From NCBI RefSeq assembly GCF_030684675.1, contig NZ_JAUXXZ010000031.1:38047-102046 (forward strand): a stretch of 64,000 nt of DNA, read 5' to 3'. Positions 9,601-18,290 of the stretch are shown here, in pieces. Made by a program: the position numbers and the translations under genes. The notes below the pieces were generated by a model, which was given only the letters and a program-made list of their open reading frames with translations, did not search any database and was not told the DNA's origin. Every line of letters starts with the position of its first letter. The first letter of the stretch is position 1. Origin of the DNA: Daejeonella sp. Lineage in GTDB: Bacteria; Bacteroidota; Bacteroidia; Sphingobacteriales; Sphingobacteriaceae.

Positions 9601-10160
9601 TTCTTACCGGGAAAACAGCTTATGCAGGAAATTATAATCCTAATTATATGCTTGGTGTCAACAATTCATTTACGTTTAAAAATCTTAACCTCAGTTTCTT
9701 ATTAGATTACAGAAATGGCGGTACAGTTGTAGCCGGTACTTTAGCTGCAATGGATGTGAGTGGTAACTCGAAAAGTTCTCTTCAATATAGAGAAACCGGG
9801 ATTGTTGTGGATGGTTATACTACAGCCGGTGTAAAAAACACAACATCAATTACTGCAGAAAGATACTGGCAATCATTAGGTAACAGAACTCCTGCAAAAG
9901 ACTTTTATGCTTTTTCTGCGACTAACCTTAGGCTAAGAGAGGTGGTATTTGGTTACAGAATTCCAAATCAGCTTGTTCAAAAATCAGGATTTATTAAGAA
10001 TGCCAGATTATCTCTGGTTGGAAGGAATCTGCTATTCTTAAAGAAATATGCGCCTTACGATCCTGAGATTGCTACTGCAGTGACTAATAGGGGTGGTATG
10101 GAATATTCTTCTTTACCTACAACCCGTAATATTGGTCTAAGCCTGAACGCATCATTCTAA
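6693..10160 (+). CDS. SusC/RagA TonB-dependent outer-membrane transporter with STN domain (locus 1)
   Basis: A 1155-residue glycan importer. An N-terminal extension of about 49 residues precedes a typical signal (MKLTFILIMVALMNVYSKG, from residue 50, base 6840), so the mature start is uncertain; the second SusC has a comparable extension ending RIMKLT. Domains: STN signalling domain (about 72-146), carboxypeptidase-regulatory-like domain (IRGKVVDSKGETLPGVSV through INVTMVEDS, about 163-237), plug domain (EVVVTALGIERS, LYVIDGVPMDN, ILKGASAAALYGSAGQNG) and the 22-strand barrel ending in NIGLSLNASF. The STN domain is what FecR reads, so this transporter both imports and signals. The SusD gene follows at once. 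Confidence 0.95.
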   Translation: MNSLTNKEYCLDITRSKVCHKSDALDHTEQHQIADNLIKKSLYKQIGRIMKLTFILIMVALMNVYSKGYSQKVTLTGKHAPLEEFFSTIKQQTGYVFFYDLNLLKTAKPVTLKIVDTELSEALAILFNDQPLDYSIENKTIVISEKLSAKDRKSLKNMSFMLMDIRGKVVDSKGETLPGVSVRVKGTAVGTTTDAQGNFVLNAPDNGTLVFSYIGYISQEVTVNSRSTINVTMVEDSQMLGEVVVTALGIERSSKSLNYAAQTVKTADLNQAKETNLINSLAGKVAGVTITKNATGPGSSSNVVLRGQRSVFGSNQPLYVIDGVPMDNTSREVGTGGTHGSRDGGDGIGMLNSDDIESMTILKGASAAALYGSAGQNGAIIITTKRGKSGKITVDYTGNTTVDRPFILPEVQAEYGQGAGGVYNANSETSWGPKITGQSVTLWNGKTTSLQGQPDRIKDFYRDGSSLTNTIGISGGSEKMQTYFSYGNNQAKGILQNHVLDRHNFDFKIDNSITDKLSFFTKLSYIVEDVDNKPFTGERNDATGSIYHAPASIPLSEMQNYEYTDVLGNLRQSYWLPGSIYLSNPYWKMNRQVFYEQKRRMIGLLQAKYKFTNWLDFMVRGSMDRTDENTENIQYNDSYELSGNGSYYELYSGNRRFTNVDALLSFKRDITKDFNLTGYLGGSIQETKYESINTLANGLNKLDFFFMSNAKNPRTTNVVGQTPQVQSVYGTSTLSFKDYLYLDVTARNDWSSALPKANQSYFYPSVGLTAIITDMLDLPSWISYGKLRTTYAKAGFGGQQYLTDNYFSVGAGGAINTPSVRSLGNYQPEITTSFEAGLDWRFFTNRIGLDVTYYRSNTENQLIALAVPNATLFSSQYINAGLIRNSGVEIMLSGAPVRNQNFSWDIMANFSKNVNKVVELSPRLKTAVLGDDRQVLETVEEGKSFGEMYMAEWSKDAQGRRLVSPAGVPILTGKTAYAGNYNPNYMLGVNNSFTFKNLNLSFLLDYRNGGTVVAGTLAAMDVSGNSKSSLQYRETGIVVDGYTTAGVKNTTSITAERYWQSLGNRTPAKDFYAFSATNLRLREVVFGYRIPNQLVQKSGFIKNARLSLVGRNLLFLKKYAPYDPEIATAVTNRGGMEYSSLPTTRNIGLSLNASF

Positions 10161-10212
10161 TAGCTAATTGGCTATTGAATTAAATATTATTATTAACATT
10201 AAATTGAATACA

Positions 10213-11775
10213 ATGAAAACTCAAAAATCATTATATAGAAAATGGGCCGTTAGGTTTCTGCTATTTTTAGCGCCAATCGTAATACTAACTGCCTGTACTA
10301 AAAATTTCGATGAAATAAATAAAAAACCAGATGGTTTAAAGGAACTCACTGCACCGGATTTACGTAGCTTATTCCCAGGTGCATTAGTTGCCGGAGGTGG
10401 TATCGGTTATAACGAAACATCCATGCTCTTGTTTCCTGGAGTATACTCTCAACATTTTGCCAGTACTAACACATTTCAGGAGTCTCACAGATATGTTATT
10501 GTGCAAAGATGGCAGGACATTTGGCCTGGAACCTATGTAAATGCAATGCCTAAATTAGTAAATATTATCGCGGCAACTAAAGGTGGAAAAGAACCTAGCA
10601 TGAATGCAATTGCCAGAATGTGGAAAGTTTTCTGTTTTATGCGTGTGACTGACGAATGGGGTCCAGTTCCATATTCTAAAATTGGCAAGGATACCACAGT
10701 TGTGAATTATGATGATCAAAAGAGTATTTATTTTGATTTCTTCAAAGAGCTTGACGAAGCAACAGCGGATCTGAAAAACAATTTAGCTAAACCTTCATTT
10801 GCAACATCAGATCGTATCTATAATGGAGATAATGCAAAATGGTTAAAGTTTGGAAATACATTACGCCTTCGTTTAGCATTGAGAATTTCGGATGTAGAGC
10901 CTGCTAAAGCCAAAGTGGAAGCTGAGAAGGCATTTGCTGCCGGAGTAATGACAGCGGTTGCAGATGGAGCATATTTTGCAACTAATGCAGATTTTACCAA
11001 TGGACTAAATAATTTTATGGGTAGAAATGGCTCTCGGATGAGTACCACTATGGAAAGTTTATTAGTAGGCTATAATGACCCAAGGCTACCTGTATTTTGG
11101 AGCCCTGCACTTTCCGATGGTAAGTTCCGTGGTGTAAGAAACGGAATGACCGTTGCTCAACAAAATTTGCCTGCAAATAGTATTAACAATAATTCAGCAG
11201 TTGGTCCGAAGTATGCTCCTGCCACGATGACTACAACTCCACAGGTTGTTTTTTATGCCTCTGAGGCATATTTTCTTAGGTCCGAAGGTGCATTGAATGG
11301 CTGGAATATGGGTGGAACCGCCAAAGAACTATATGAGATGGGGATTGAAACTTCATTGCGTGAGCATGGCATTACCAGTGCGGCAGTTATTTCTGATTAT
11401 GTTAATGGTACAAGTCTACCTATCGCACCTAATAATCTGTTCCCTACTCCCCCATTAACAGATATTCCTGTAAAGTGGGAATCTGCTACTGAAAGACAGC
11501 GTGAACAAATCGGAACCCAGAAATGGATTGCTTTATTTCCGGAAGGTCATGAGGCTTGGGCTAGTATCAGAAGGTCAGGATATCCTAAATTTTATCCTTT
11601 GTTGAATTCTCAAAATCCTGATATAACACCGGATAAAATGATCCGGAGAATATCCTTCCTCGACAGGGAGATCATTGCTAATGGTGTTGCAGTTAAGGCA
11701 GCAATTCCATTGTTGGGTGGTGGTCCCGATAACGTGGCTACCCGTTTGTGGTGGGATAAATCAAAATCAAATTAA
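10213..11775 (+). CDS. SusD/RagB glycan-binding lipoprotein (locus 1)
   Basis: About 520 residues from the ATG at 10213; an upstream in-frame TTG (10168) gives no better signal peptide. The lipobox is VILTAC (Cys28). The sequence carries the hallmarks of the SusD-like family that caps SusC: NFDEINKKPDGL after the lipid anchor, WGPVPYSKIG, a TPR-like helical core, and the C-terminal QKWIALFPEGHEAWASIRRSGYP segment. It sits on the extracellular face over the SusC barrel and binds oligosaccharide. It begins about 50 bp after SusC and is followed by a perfect hairpin at 11828. Confidence 0.93.
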   Translation: MKTQKSLYRKWAVRFLLFLAPIVILTACTKNFDEINKKPDGLKELTAPDLRSLFPGALVAGGGIGYNETSMLLFPGVYSQHFASTNTFQESHRYVIVQRWQDIWPGTYVNAMPKLVNIIAATKGGKEPSMNAIARMWKVFCFMRVTDEWGPVPYSKIGKDTTVVNYDDQKSIYFDFFKELDEATADLKNNLAKPSFATSDRIYNGDNAKWLKFGNTLRLRLALRISDVEPAKAKVEAEKAFAAGVMTAVADGAYFATNADFTNGLNNFMGRNGSRMSTTMESLLVGYNDPRLPVFWSPALSDGKFRGVRNGMTVAQQNLPANSINNNSAVGPKYAPATMTTTPQVVFYASEAYFLRSEGALNGWNMGGTAKELYEMGIETSLREHGITSAAVISDYVNGTSLPIAPNNLFPTPPLTDIPVKWESATERQREQIGTQKWIALFPEGHEAWASIRRSGYPKFYPLLNSQNPDITPDKMIRRISFLDREIIANGVAVKAAIPLLGGGPDNVATRLWWDKSKSN

Positions 11776-11827
11776 GTACCCTTTTAACGGGTTGCTTATT
11801 TCTTTAAATGCATCATCATAATACCCC

Positions 11828-11855
11828 GGGCATACCTGCGTAAGCAGGTATGCCC
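11828..11855 (+). terminator. Perfect 12-bp hairpin after susD (possible terminator or repeat)
   Basis: GGGCATACCTGC (11828-11839) and its exact complement GCAGGTATGCCC (11844-11855) enclose the loop GTAA, a GNRA-type tetraloop. No T-run follows, so it may be an RNA-stabilising or partial terminator hairpin, or a dispersed palindrome, between susD and the four-paralog cluster. Confidence 0.55.
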
Positions 11856-12006
11856 TAATTTACCCATCAATTGGTATTGATGTTGCTTTGATATTTTTTG
11901 TCTGAAAGTCCCCAGATTTTAACAGCGTGGATTTTGATTCATTGTTAGAATTTGTCAGATGTTCATTTTAAAATTTGATTGCTTATAATCCTGATAATCT
12001 CAAATC

Positions 12007-14055
12007 ATGCTAGAATCTAATGAGAACTTTTCTGCCTTAACTGATATGGAGCATTCGGGTGGTAGTACTGAAAATGATATCTCTACACTTCCTCGTCAAC
12101 TTTTTGATGAAAATATATCTTCTGCAAACCTTCAATTGAAACGAAGGAAGTTCTTAGGCCTGGGATTACTGGGAATGGCTGGTTTTGGATTACCATTTAG
12201 AGCAAATGGATTTGATAATAAAATTGTTGAAGAATTTGTAAATGATATTGTTGCCTCGGAAACTGATTTGTTTAAAAAGCATTCGGATAGTTTTGAGGAT
12301 AAAATGAAATTGATGCAGAAGGCCTGGGATGAAAAGGATTTCAGGATGGTGCGTTCCCTAAGTGACTCTATCAGGAATACGGGTATTCAGGCTCAGAATG
12401 AATATGAAGATCCGGGTAAGCCTTTGGTCAGTGGGAGTCAGTTTGGGATTGTTGCAAGCCTTCCGCTAGCCTGGAGAACCTGGGCAAAAGGCTGGAAATA
12501 TTACAAAACCATTGGTCTTGAAGAAAAGGCCGGAATATCAAGACAAGCTGAACCGGTAGAAGTTCTGTTAGGCTTCCGTTCTGATCAGGTTAACTCATTG
12601 GCACGTGAAATTCGTGTGGTAGAAATTAATAATGGCTTACTAAAAGAAGTTACCTCCCAGGTTTTTGGAGTTGTGAGAAGAGGAACTGACAGGTTGTGTA
12701 AGGTCATGTTTTTGGCTGATAATAATGGGTCTGAAAAACGACAATATTTAGTTTTCTACGGAAATCCTGATGCTGAATTACCCGAATATACAACAGATCT
12801 TGAAGTGAGAGGGGAAGGCTATGATCTTGAAATTGAAAATCAGTATTTTATTGCCAAACTTTCTAAGCAAACTGGTCAATTGGAGCGGATGCTGATTAAG
12901 AGGGAGCATGGTGTTGAATTATATGCCGGTGGTCCGGCTCATGCAGAAACTCCCTGCATTGACTGGTCCCATGATTACGTTGCTGAAGATTTTTTTATGA
13001 AAGTCAGGATTCAGTACTGGGGTGAATGCCCTGATTATGAGATTGTTCGTGGACCAATATGTACAATAGTCAGACGCTGGGGCTTTCCACACTCAGCACT
13101 TCATCCAATCTATAATCCTTCACGTCTGAATATTAATGTAGAGTATCGATTTTATTCAGGATTGCCATACTTCTACAAATCCAGTAAAATGAAGGCTGTA
13201 AAAGCGTTTGTTATCCAGACTATGCGGGATGATGAATGGGTTTTCACAGGTCAGCCTTTTACCGGAAGTTTATGGATTGGAGCTGATGAGAAAGTAAAGT
13301 TCGGCGAAGTTGATGAAGCCAATAAAAACAGTGTAAGGGGATTTGGCTACTATAATAAAGATTCGAAAGACTCTTTTGTGGGTCTTTATTTAGATCATTC
13401 TTCGGAAGTAATACCAGATCTTCTGAATGGTGGTGGTTCCTTGTTTTACTATAACTGGCACGGAACAGTATGGGTCCGCCATCCAACCATGGTGGGAATA
13501 AAAAACCATACCATACCGGAAGGCGCTATTCTTAAGCAAAAGAACGCTTACGTTACGATTGCCTTTACTCAAAAGGATGGGCCAGGCAAAATTGAAGCAC
13601 TGAGGAAAGAACTATTAAGTCCTATGGACAGTTATTCTTCCGGCTTAACAGCTATAGCTTCTGCAAAGGAAAGTAAACGCTCCCTGGCAAGACCTGGTGA
13701 AGCCGGGGATAGCCCGATCTCTAAGGCTGTTTTATGGGAGGCATTGAAAAGCTGTATTGATCAGCAAATGTACATTTCAAATGTAAATCTGGTTGAACTC
13801 GGCTACATTTATAATCTTTCTATGGATGATGATGGCGTAGTTAAAGTTCTCATGACTATGCCACACAGGGGACGACCATTATCGAGTTTCTTTATCTGGG
13901 GTTCCAGTGTAGTACATCGTACAGTTTCAAAAACAATTGTCGGCGCATTAATGGAAATTCCGGGAGTTCGCAAAGTTGTTGTAGACCAAACCTGGTATCC
14001 TGAATGGAATTCCAATCTAATGACCGACGACTGTCGTAAAAAATTAGGAATATGA
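12007..14055 (+). CDS. Tat-exported protein with C-terminal MIP18/DUF59-like domain, paralog 1 of 4
   Basis: A 682-residue protein of unknown function. After a long polar N-region, a twin-arginine motif KRRKFLG (R46-R47) precedes a hydrophobic segment, so export in folded form is predicted. Residues about 75-140 look helical. The middle (about 150-540) has no assigned function: it contains YLVFYGNPDAELPEY, LSKQTGQLERMLIKREHG, IDWSHDYV, ECPDYEIVRGPICTIVRRWGFP, VEYRFYSGLPYF and YYNWHGT, and looks rich in beta strand. Such blocks suggest a beta-sandwich carbohydrate-active or binding module, but this is inference. The last 112 residues align well with MIP18/DUF59 proteins (LVELGYIYNL, VKVLMTM, PGVRKVVV, TWYPEW, CRKKLGI), but the position of the family's conserved Cys (in T..CPL) holds Arg in MPHRGRPL. 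First of four tandem copies between SusD and an acid-sugar transporter. Confidence 0.8.
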   Translation: MLESNENFSALTDMEHSGGSTENDISTLPRQLFDENISSANLQLKRRKFLGLGLLGMAGFGLPFRANGFDNKIVEEFVNDIVASETDLFKKHSDSFEDKMKLMQKAWDEKDFRMVRSLSDSIRNTGIQAQNEYEDPGKPLVSGSQFGIVASLPLAWRTWAKGWKYYKTIGLEEKAGISRQAEPVEVLLGFRSDQVNSLAREIRVVEINNGLLKEVTSQVFGVVRRGTDRLCKVMFLADNNGSEKRQYLVFYGNPDAELPEYTTDLEVRGEGYDLEIENQYFIAKLSKQTGQLERMLIKREHGVELYAGGPAHAETPCIDWSHDYVAEDFFMKVRIQYWGECPDYEIVRGPICTIVRRWGFPHSALHPIYNPSRLNINVEYRFYSGLPYFYKSSKMKAVKAFVIQTMRDDEWVFTGQPFTGSLWIGADEKVKFGEVDEANKNSVRGFGYYNKDSKDSFVGLYLDHSSEVIPDLLNGGGSLFYYNWHGTVWVRHPTMVGIKNHTIPEGAILKQKNAYVTIAFTQKDGPGKIEALRKELLSPMDSYSSGLTAIASAKESKRSLARPGEAGDSPISKAVLWEALKSCIDQQMYISNVNLVELGYIYNLSMDDDGVVKVLMTMPHRGRPLSSFFIWGSSVVHRTVSKTIVGALMEIPGVRKVVVDQTWYPEWNSNLMTDDCRKKLGI

Positions 14056-14161
14056 GCAATAAGATACAAATTCAATATTTTGTTCTGGTATTATTAACCT
14101 GATATCCGATACGATATACCTTATTTTATGACAATAGTAATTTGAAATATAAATTAGAAAA

Positions 14162-16198
14162 ATGAAAACAAATATTCCAAATCAATCCGAAATAAAGATG
14201 CTTAATGACTCATTTTCTGAAAAATTAGATGAAGGTTTTTCGCCTTCCAAAGCAAATGAGAATGAGCTCTCAGCTCAGATTTCGGATCCTATCAAACGAA
14301 GAAAATTCCTGGGAATGAGTTTGTTAGGCATTGTTGGTCTGAGTTTGCCCTTTGGGGCTAGAGCCGAAAATAATTCTGTTGAGGACTTTGTAAAAGGAGT
14401 TATAGCTGCAGAAACTGAACTTTATAAGAAGCAGTCGGATACCTTCGAAACAAAGATAAAATTAATTGAAAAAGCCTGGGCAGAAAAGGATTACCGAATG
14501 GTGCGGTCATTAAGTGATTCATTGCGGAATACAGGTATTCAGGCACAAATTGAAGATGAAGATCCGGGAAAGCCTTTGGTAGGTTCGGGCCAGTTTGGCA
14601 CTGTTGCAACGCTTCCTGCGGCCTGGAAATCATGGGCGAATGGTTGGAAATATTATAAAGTAATTGGTTTAGAAGAAAAAGCAGGTATTAAAAGAAATGC
14701 AGAGCCTGTGGAGGTTCTCTTAGCTTTTCAATCTGAACAGGTAACCTCTCTTGCACGGGAAATTCGTGTTGCCGAGATCAGTAATGGTCAGATAAAGGAA
14801 GTCACTTCTCAGGTTTACGGAGTTGTAAGAAGGGGAGCTGAAAGATTATGTAAACTGATGTTTCTTGCTGATAATCAGGGTCGTGAAAAACGCAATTATC
14901 TCGTGTTTTTCGGTAATCCGGATGCCGAACTGCCTGAATATACTTCAGATCTTGAAGTAAGCGGAGAAGGCTATCACTTAAAAATAGAAAATCAATACTT
15001 TATTGCCTCACTTTCTAAACAAACTGGTCAATTGGAGCGGATGTTAATTAAAAGGGAGCATGGGGTTGAATTATATGCAGGAGGTCCCGGACACGGAGAA
15101 ACTCCTTGTATCGACTGGGCTCACGATTATGTTTCTGAAGATAATTTTATGAAGGTCAGAATCCAGTACTGGGGTGAATGCCCCGATTATGAAATTGTAC
15201 GTGGTCCAATCTGTACTATTGTCCGTCGCTGGGGATTCCCGCATTCGGCCCTGCATCCTGTCTATAATCCATCCCGTTTAAATATTGACATTGAGTACCG
15301 CTTCTATGCCGGACTACCTTTCTTCCACAAGTTTGGTAAAATGAAAGCTGTCAAGCAATTTGTTTCTACCGCTCTCAGAGATGATGAATGGGTATTTACA
15401 GGTCAGCCTTTTACAGGAAGTTTGTGGATGGGAGCTGATGAAAAGTTGAAATTCGGGGAGATAGATGAAGCAAATAAACACAGTGTTAAGGCCTTCGGAT
15501 ACTACAACAAAGACTCCAAAGATTCATTTGTAGGTTTGTATTTAGAACATTCTGCAGAAGAAATTCCGACATTTCTTCATGCCGGACATTCCATGCTATA
15601 TTATAACTGGCATGGAACCACATGGTCACGCTATCCGCTCGAAAGAAATCAAATCGTGTCGGTAGGAGCAATTCTGCATCAGAAAAATGCCTATGTAACT
15701 ATTGGTTTTACCGAAGCTGATGGACCGGCTAAAATTGAAGCATTAAGAAAAGAATTATTAAGTCCGCTATCAACCTTTCAGGCTGCATTGCCAACTGGAG
15801 TAGCGGCGAAAGAAAATAAGAGGGTTCTTGCAAGAGAAGGTGAAGCACAGAATGGGCAGATTCCAAAACAGGTTTTGTGGGATGCTTTACGGAATTGTAA
15901 AGATCAGCAGTTGTATATCGCAGATGTCAATATTGTTGAGCTGGGATATATTTATAATCTTTCAATGGATGATGATGGTGTAGTAAAAGTTTTGATGACA
16001 ATGCCACATCGAGGCAGACCATTATCGAGTTTCTTTATCTGGGGATCAAGTGTAGTACATCGTACTGTCTCAAAAACCGTAATGGGAGCACTTACTGAAA
16101 TTCCGGGTGTTCAAAAAGTTATTGTTGATCAGACCTGGTATCCGGAATGGAATTCCAATCTCATTTCTGAGGAGGGTCGTAAAAAATTAGGCATATAA
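14162..16198 (+). CDS. Tat-exported protein with C-terminal MIP18/DUF59-like domain, paralog 2 of 4
   Basis: 678 residues, 106 bp after paralog 1. Tat motif KRRKFLG at R46-R47, then GMSLLGIVGLSLPFGARA with a likely cleavage site. It is the closest relative of paralog 1: both share HGETPCIDW or its near form HAETPCIDW, FTGSLW, and an almost identical C-terminal domain including the DDDG turn and SSFFIWGSSVVHRTVSKT. The MIP18-like domain (about 567-678) again has MPHRGRPL in place of a Cys-containing motif. Residues conserved in all four copies, such as KREHG, the His of the G/A-H-G/A-E turn, DW.HDYV, RRWG and DDEWV, are the best candidates for an active site. Function unknown. Confidence 0.8.
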   Translation: MKTNIPNQSEIKMLNDSFSEKLDEGFSPSKANENELSAQISDPIKRRKFLGMSLLGIVGLSLPFGARAENNSVEDFVKGVIAAETELYKKQSDTFETKIKLIEKAWAEKDYRMVRSLSDSLRNTGIQAQIEDEDPGKPLVGSGQFGTVATLPAAWKSWANGWKYYKVIGLEEKAGIKRNAEPVEVLLAFQSEQVTSLAREIRVAEISNGQIKEVTSQVYGVVRRGAERLCKLMFLADNQGREKRNYLVFFGNPDAELPEYTSDLEVSGEGYHLKIENQYFIASLSKQTGQLERMLIKREHGVELYAGGPGHGETPCIDWAHDYVSEDNFMKVRIQYWGECPDYEIVRGPICTIVRRWGFPHSALHPVYNPSRLNIDIEYRFYAGLPFFHKFGKMKAVKQFVSTALRDDEWVFTGQPFTGSLWMGADEKLKFGEIDEANKHSVKAFGYYNKDSKDSFVGLYLEHSAEEIPTFLHAGHSMLYYNWHGTTWSRYPLERNQIVSVGAILHQKNAYVTIGFTEADGPAKIEALRKELLSPLSTFQAALPTGVAAKENKRVLAREGEAQNGQIPKQVLWDALRNCKDQQLYIADVNIVELGYIYNLSMDDDGVVKVLMTMPHRGRPLSSFFIWGSSVVHRTVSKTVMGALTEIPGVQKVIVDQTWYPEWNSNLISEEGRKKLGI

Positions 16199-16221
16199 TT
16201 TCGAAGAATTAAATTTTTACC

Positions 16222-18222
16222 GTGAAAAAAATTAATCCAGCTAAATCAGAATCAATGCTTCAGGAAGCAACCTCAGCAAGACCATATCCGAATGAAACCC
16301 GGGATTCGGAAGGAATGAAGCGACGAAAATTTCTTGGTATGGGTTTATTGGGTGTGGCAGGTCTAAGTTTGCCACTTGCCAATACAGCCAAAGCTAATAC
16401 CGCCGTTGAGAATTTTGTGGCTGAATCTGTTTCAATCTCAGAGTCTGTCTCCAGCCAGTCGGATAGTTTCGAGGATAAGATGAAAATGCTTCAGAAGGCC
16501 TGGGATAAGAAAGATTATCGTCTGGCCCGGGCATTAACAAATTCGCTTCGAATCTCTGAAATTCAGGCACAGGCAGATCATGAGGATTTGGGAACTCCTC
16601 TGGTTGGAGCAAATCAATTTGGGACTGTTGCTTCACTTCCATCTGCCTGGAAGAACTGGGCGAAGGGCTGGTTGTATTATAAAGTTGTGAATCTGGAAGA
16701 GAAGGCGGGTATCCAGCGTAAAGCAGAACCTGTAGAGGTTTTGCTGAGTTTTCAGGCAACTCAGGCTGCCTCACTTGCCCGCGAGGTTCGTGTTGCCGAG
16801 ATAAAGGATGGAGCATTGACAGAGGTTATATCACAGGTATTTTCAGAAATTAGACGAGGAGCTGAAAAGATTTGTAAACTTCTGTTTCTTGCAGATAATC
16901 AGGGTAAAGAGAAGCGGACTTACCTCATTTTTTATGGTAATCCGGATGCAGAACTGCCCAATTATCAATCGGATCTGAAGGTGACTGGCGAAGGTTATGG
17001 TCTGGATATTGAAAACGAATATTTCACCGCTTATCTTTCAAAGCAAACCGGTCAGCTGGCCAGATTGATTTTGAAACGCGAGCATGGATTAGAGGTCTAC
17101 TCTGGCGGACAAGGACATGGTGAACCTGCCGGTATCGATTGGGCACATGATTATGTGACTGAGGATAATTTTCAAAAAGTGCGGATCTCCCTTTGGGAAG
17201 AATGCCCGGATTTTGAAGTTGTCAGAGGTCCTATCTGTACAATCATTCGTCGCTGGGGAGTACCTTATTCCCCGGTACATCCAATTTTCTCTCCTGCCAG
17301 GATGAATATGGATATCGAGTATCGTTTCTATGCCGGTTTACCTTATTTTCACAAGTTTGGTCATATGTCGGCGCTTAAGACATTTGATATGGTCTATGTA
17401 AGAGATGATGAATGGGTAATTACCGGACAATCATTTACTGATATGCTCTGGATGAATTCTGAAGGTGAGGTGCAATTGGGGCCGGTGCCTGAAGAATCAG
17501 CAGAAAAATTATGGGGAGTAGGCTTCTTTAACAAAGACACGAAGGATTCTTTTATTGGGCTCTTTCTTGACCATCATACTGATGGATTCCAGGAACCAAG
17601 TCATAACGGATCACCGAACTTCTATTACAAATGGCATGGTCAGTTCTGGCAAAGAATGCCGGTGCCAAAAGGGGTAAAAACAATACCGGAAGGTGCTGTT
17701 TTTCATCAAAAGAACGCCTATGTTACCCTTCCTTTTGATACAAAAGATGGTCCCGCAAAGATCGAAGGATTGAGAAAAGAATTAATGAATCCATTGCATG
17801 GTTCTGCAAGTTCGCTTCAAGTGAATGGTCTTGCAAAGGAAAGTCCGGGACGTTTGGCCAGACTTGCAGAGGCTCAGGATAGCCCGATTTCAAAAGAATT
17901 GATCTGGAAGGCTCTTAGAGATGTTAAAGATCCCCAATTCTATAAATCAGATACCAGCATAGTAGATCTCGGCTTAGTATATGATGTGACAGTAAGGGGG
18001 AGTGTTGTAAAAGTATTAATAGCAATGCCTCATCGGGGCCGCCCGCTTGGGACCTATTTTGCCTATGGATCTAATGTGGTGCATCCCACTACTTCCAAAA
18101 ATATTTTAACAGCGGTGTATGAGGTTCCGGGGGTTAAGAAAGTGATCATGGAACAGACCTGGTATCCGGGCTGGAGTTCTAATATGCTGACGGATGATGG
18201 ACGCAAAAAATTGGGTATTTAG
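16222..18222 (+). CDS. Tat-exported protein with C-terminal MIP18/DUF59-like domain, paralog 3 of 4
   Basis: 666 residues, starting with GTG at 16222, only 23 bp after paralog 2. Tat motif KRRKFLG at R34-R35, signal GMGLLGVAGLSLPLANTAKA. It belongs to a second subtype with paralog 4: HGEPAGIDWAHDYV instead of the TPCIDW form, SFTDMLWM instead of FTGSLW, a shorter RGS turn in the C-terminal domain, and VDLGLVYDV, which is closer to classical MIP18 sequence. The C-terminal domain (about 556-666) keeps MPHRGRPL. The middle region is otherwise alignable end to end with copies 1 and 2. Confidence 0.8.
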   Translation: MKKINPAKSESMLQEATSARPYPNETRDSEGMKRRKFLGMGLLGVAGLSLPLANTAKANTAVENFVAESVSISESVSSQSDSFEDKMKMLQKAWDKKDYRLARALTNSLRISEIQAQADHEDLGTPLVGANQFGTVASLPSAWKNWAKGWLYYKVVNLEEKAGIQRKAEPVEVLLSFQATQAASLAREVRVAEIKDGALTEVISQVFSEIRRGAEKICKLLFLADNQGKEKRTYLIFYGNPDAELPNYQSDLKVTGEGYGLDIENEYFTAYLSKQTGQLARLILKREHGLEVYSGGQGHGEPAGIDWAHDYVTEDNFQKVRISLWEECPDFEVVRGPICTIIRRWGVPYSPVHPIFSPARMNMDIEYRFYAGLPYFHKFGHMSALKTFDMVYVRDDEWVITGQSFTDMLWMNSEGEVQLGPVPEESAEKLWGVGFFNKDTKDSFIGLFLDHHTDGFQEPSHNGSPNFYYKWHGQFWQRMPVPKGVKTIPEGAVFHQKNAYVTLPFDTKDGPAKIEGLRKELMNPLHGSASSLQVNGLAKESPGRLARLAEAQDSPISKELIWKALRDVKDPQFYKSDTSIVDLGLVYDVTVRGSVVKVLIAMPHRGRPLGTYFAYGSNVVHPTTSKNILTAVYEVPGVKKVIMEQTWYPGWSSNMLTDDGRKKLGI

Positions 18223-18290
18223 AATTGAGATTATATAATTAGTTTATCTAAAAAGATACTTTTTACTAATGAATATTTGACATAAACAGA

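Noticed and set aside
16394..16816. 140-codon antisense frame inside paralog 3
   Set aside because: It lies fully opposite a strongly supported gene, is low in recognisable motifs and Pro/Ser/Gln-rich as expected from the complement of a coding region.
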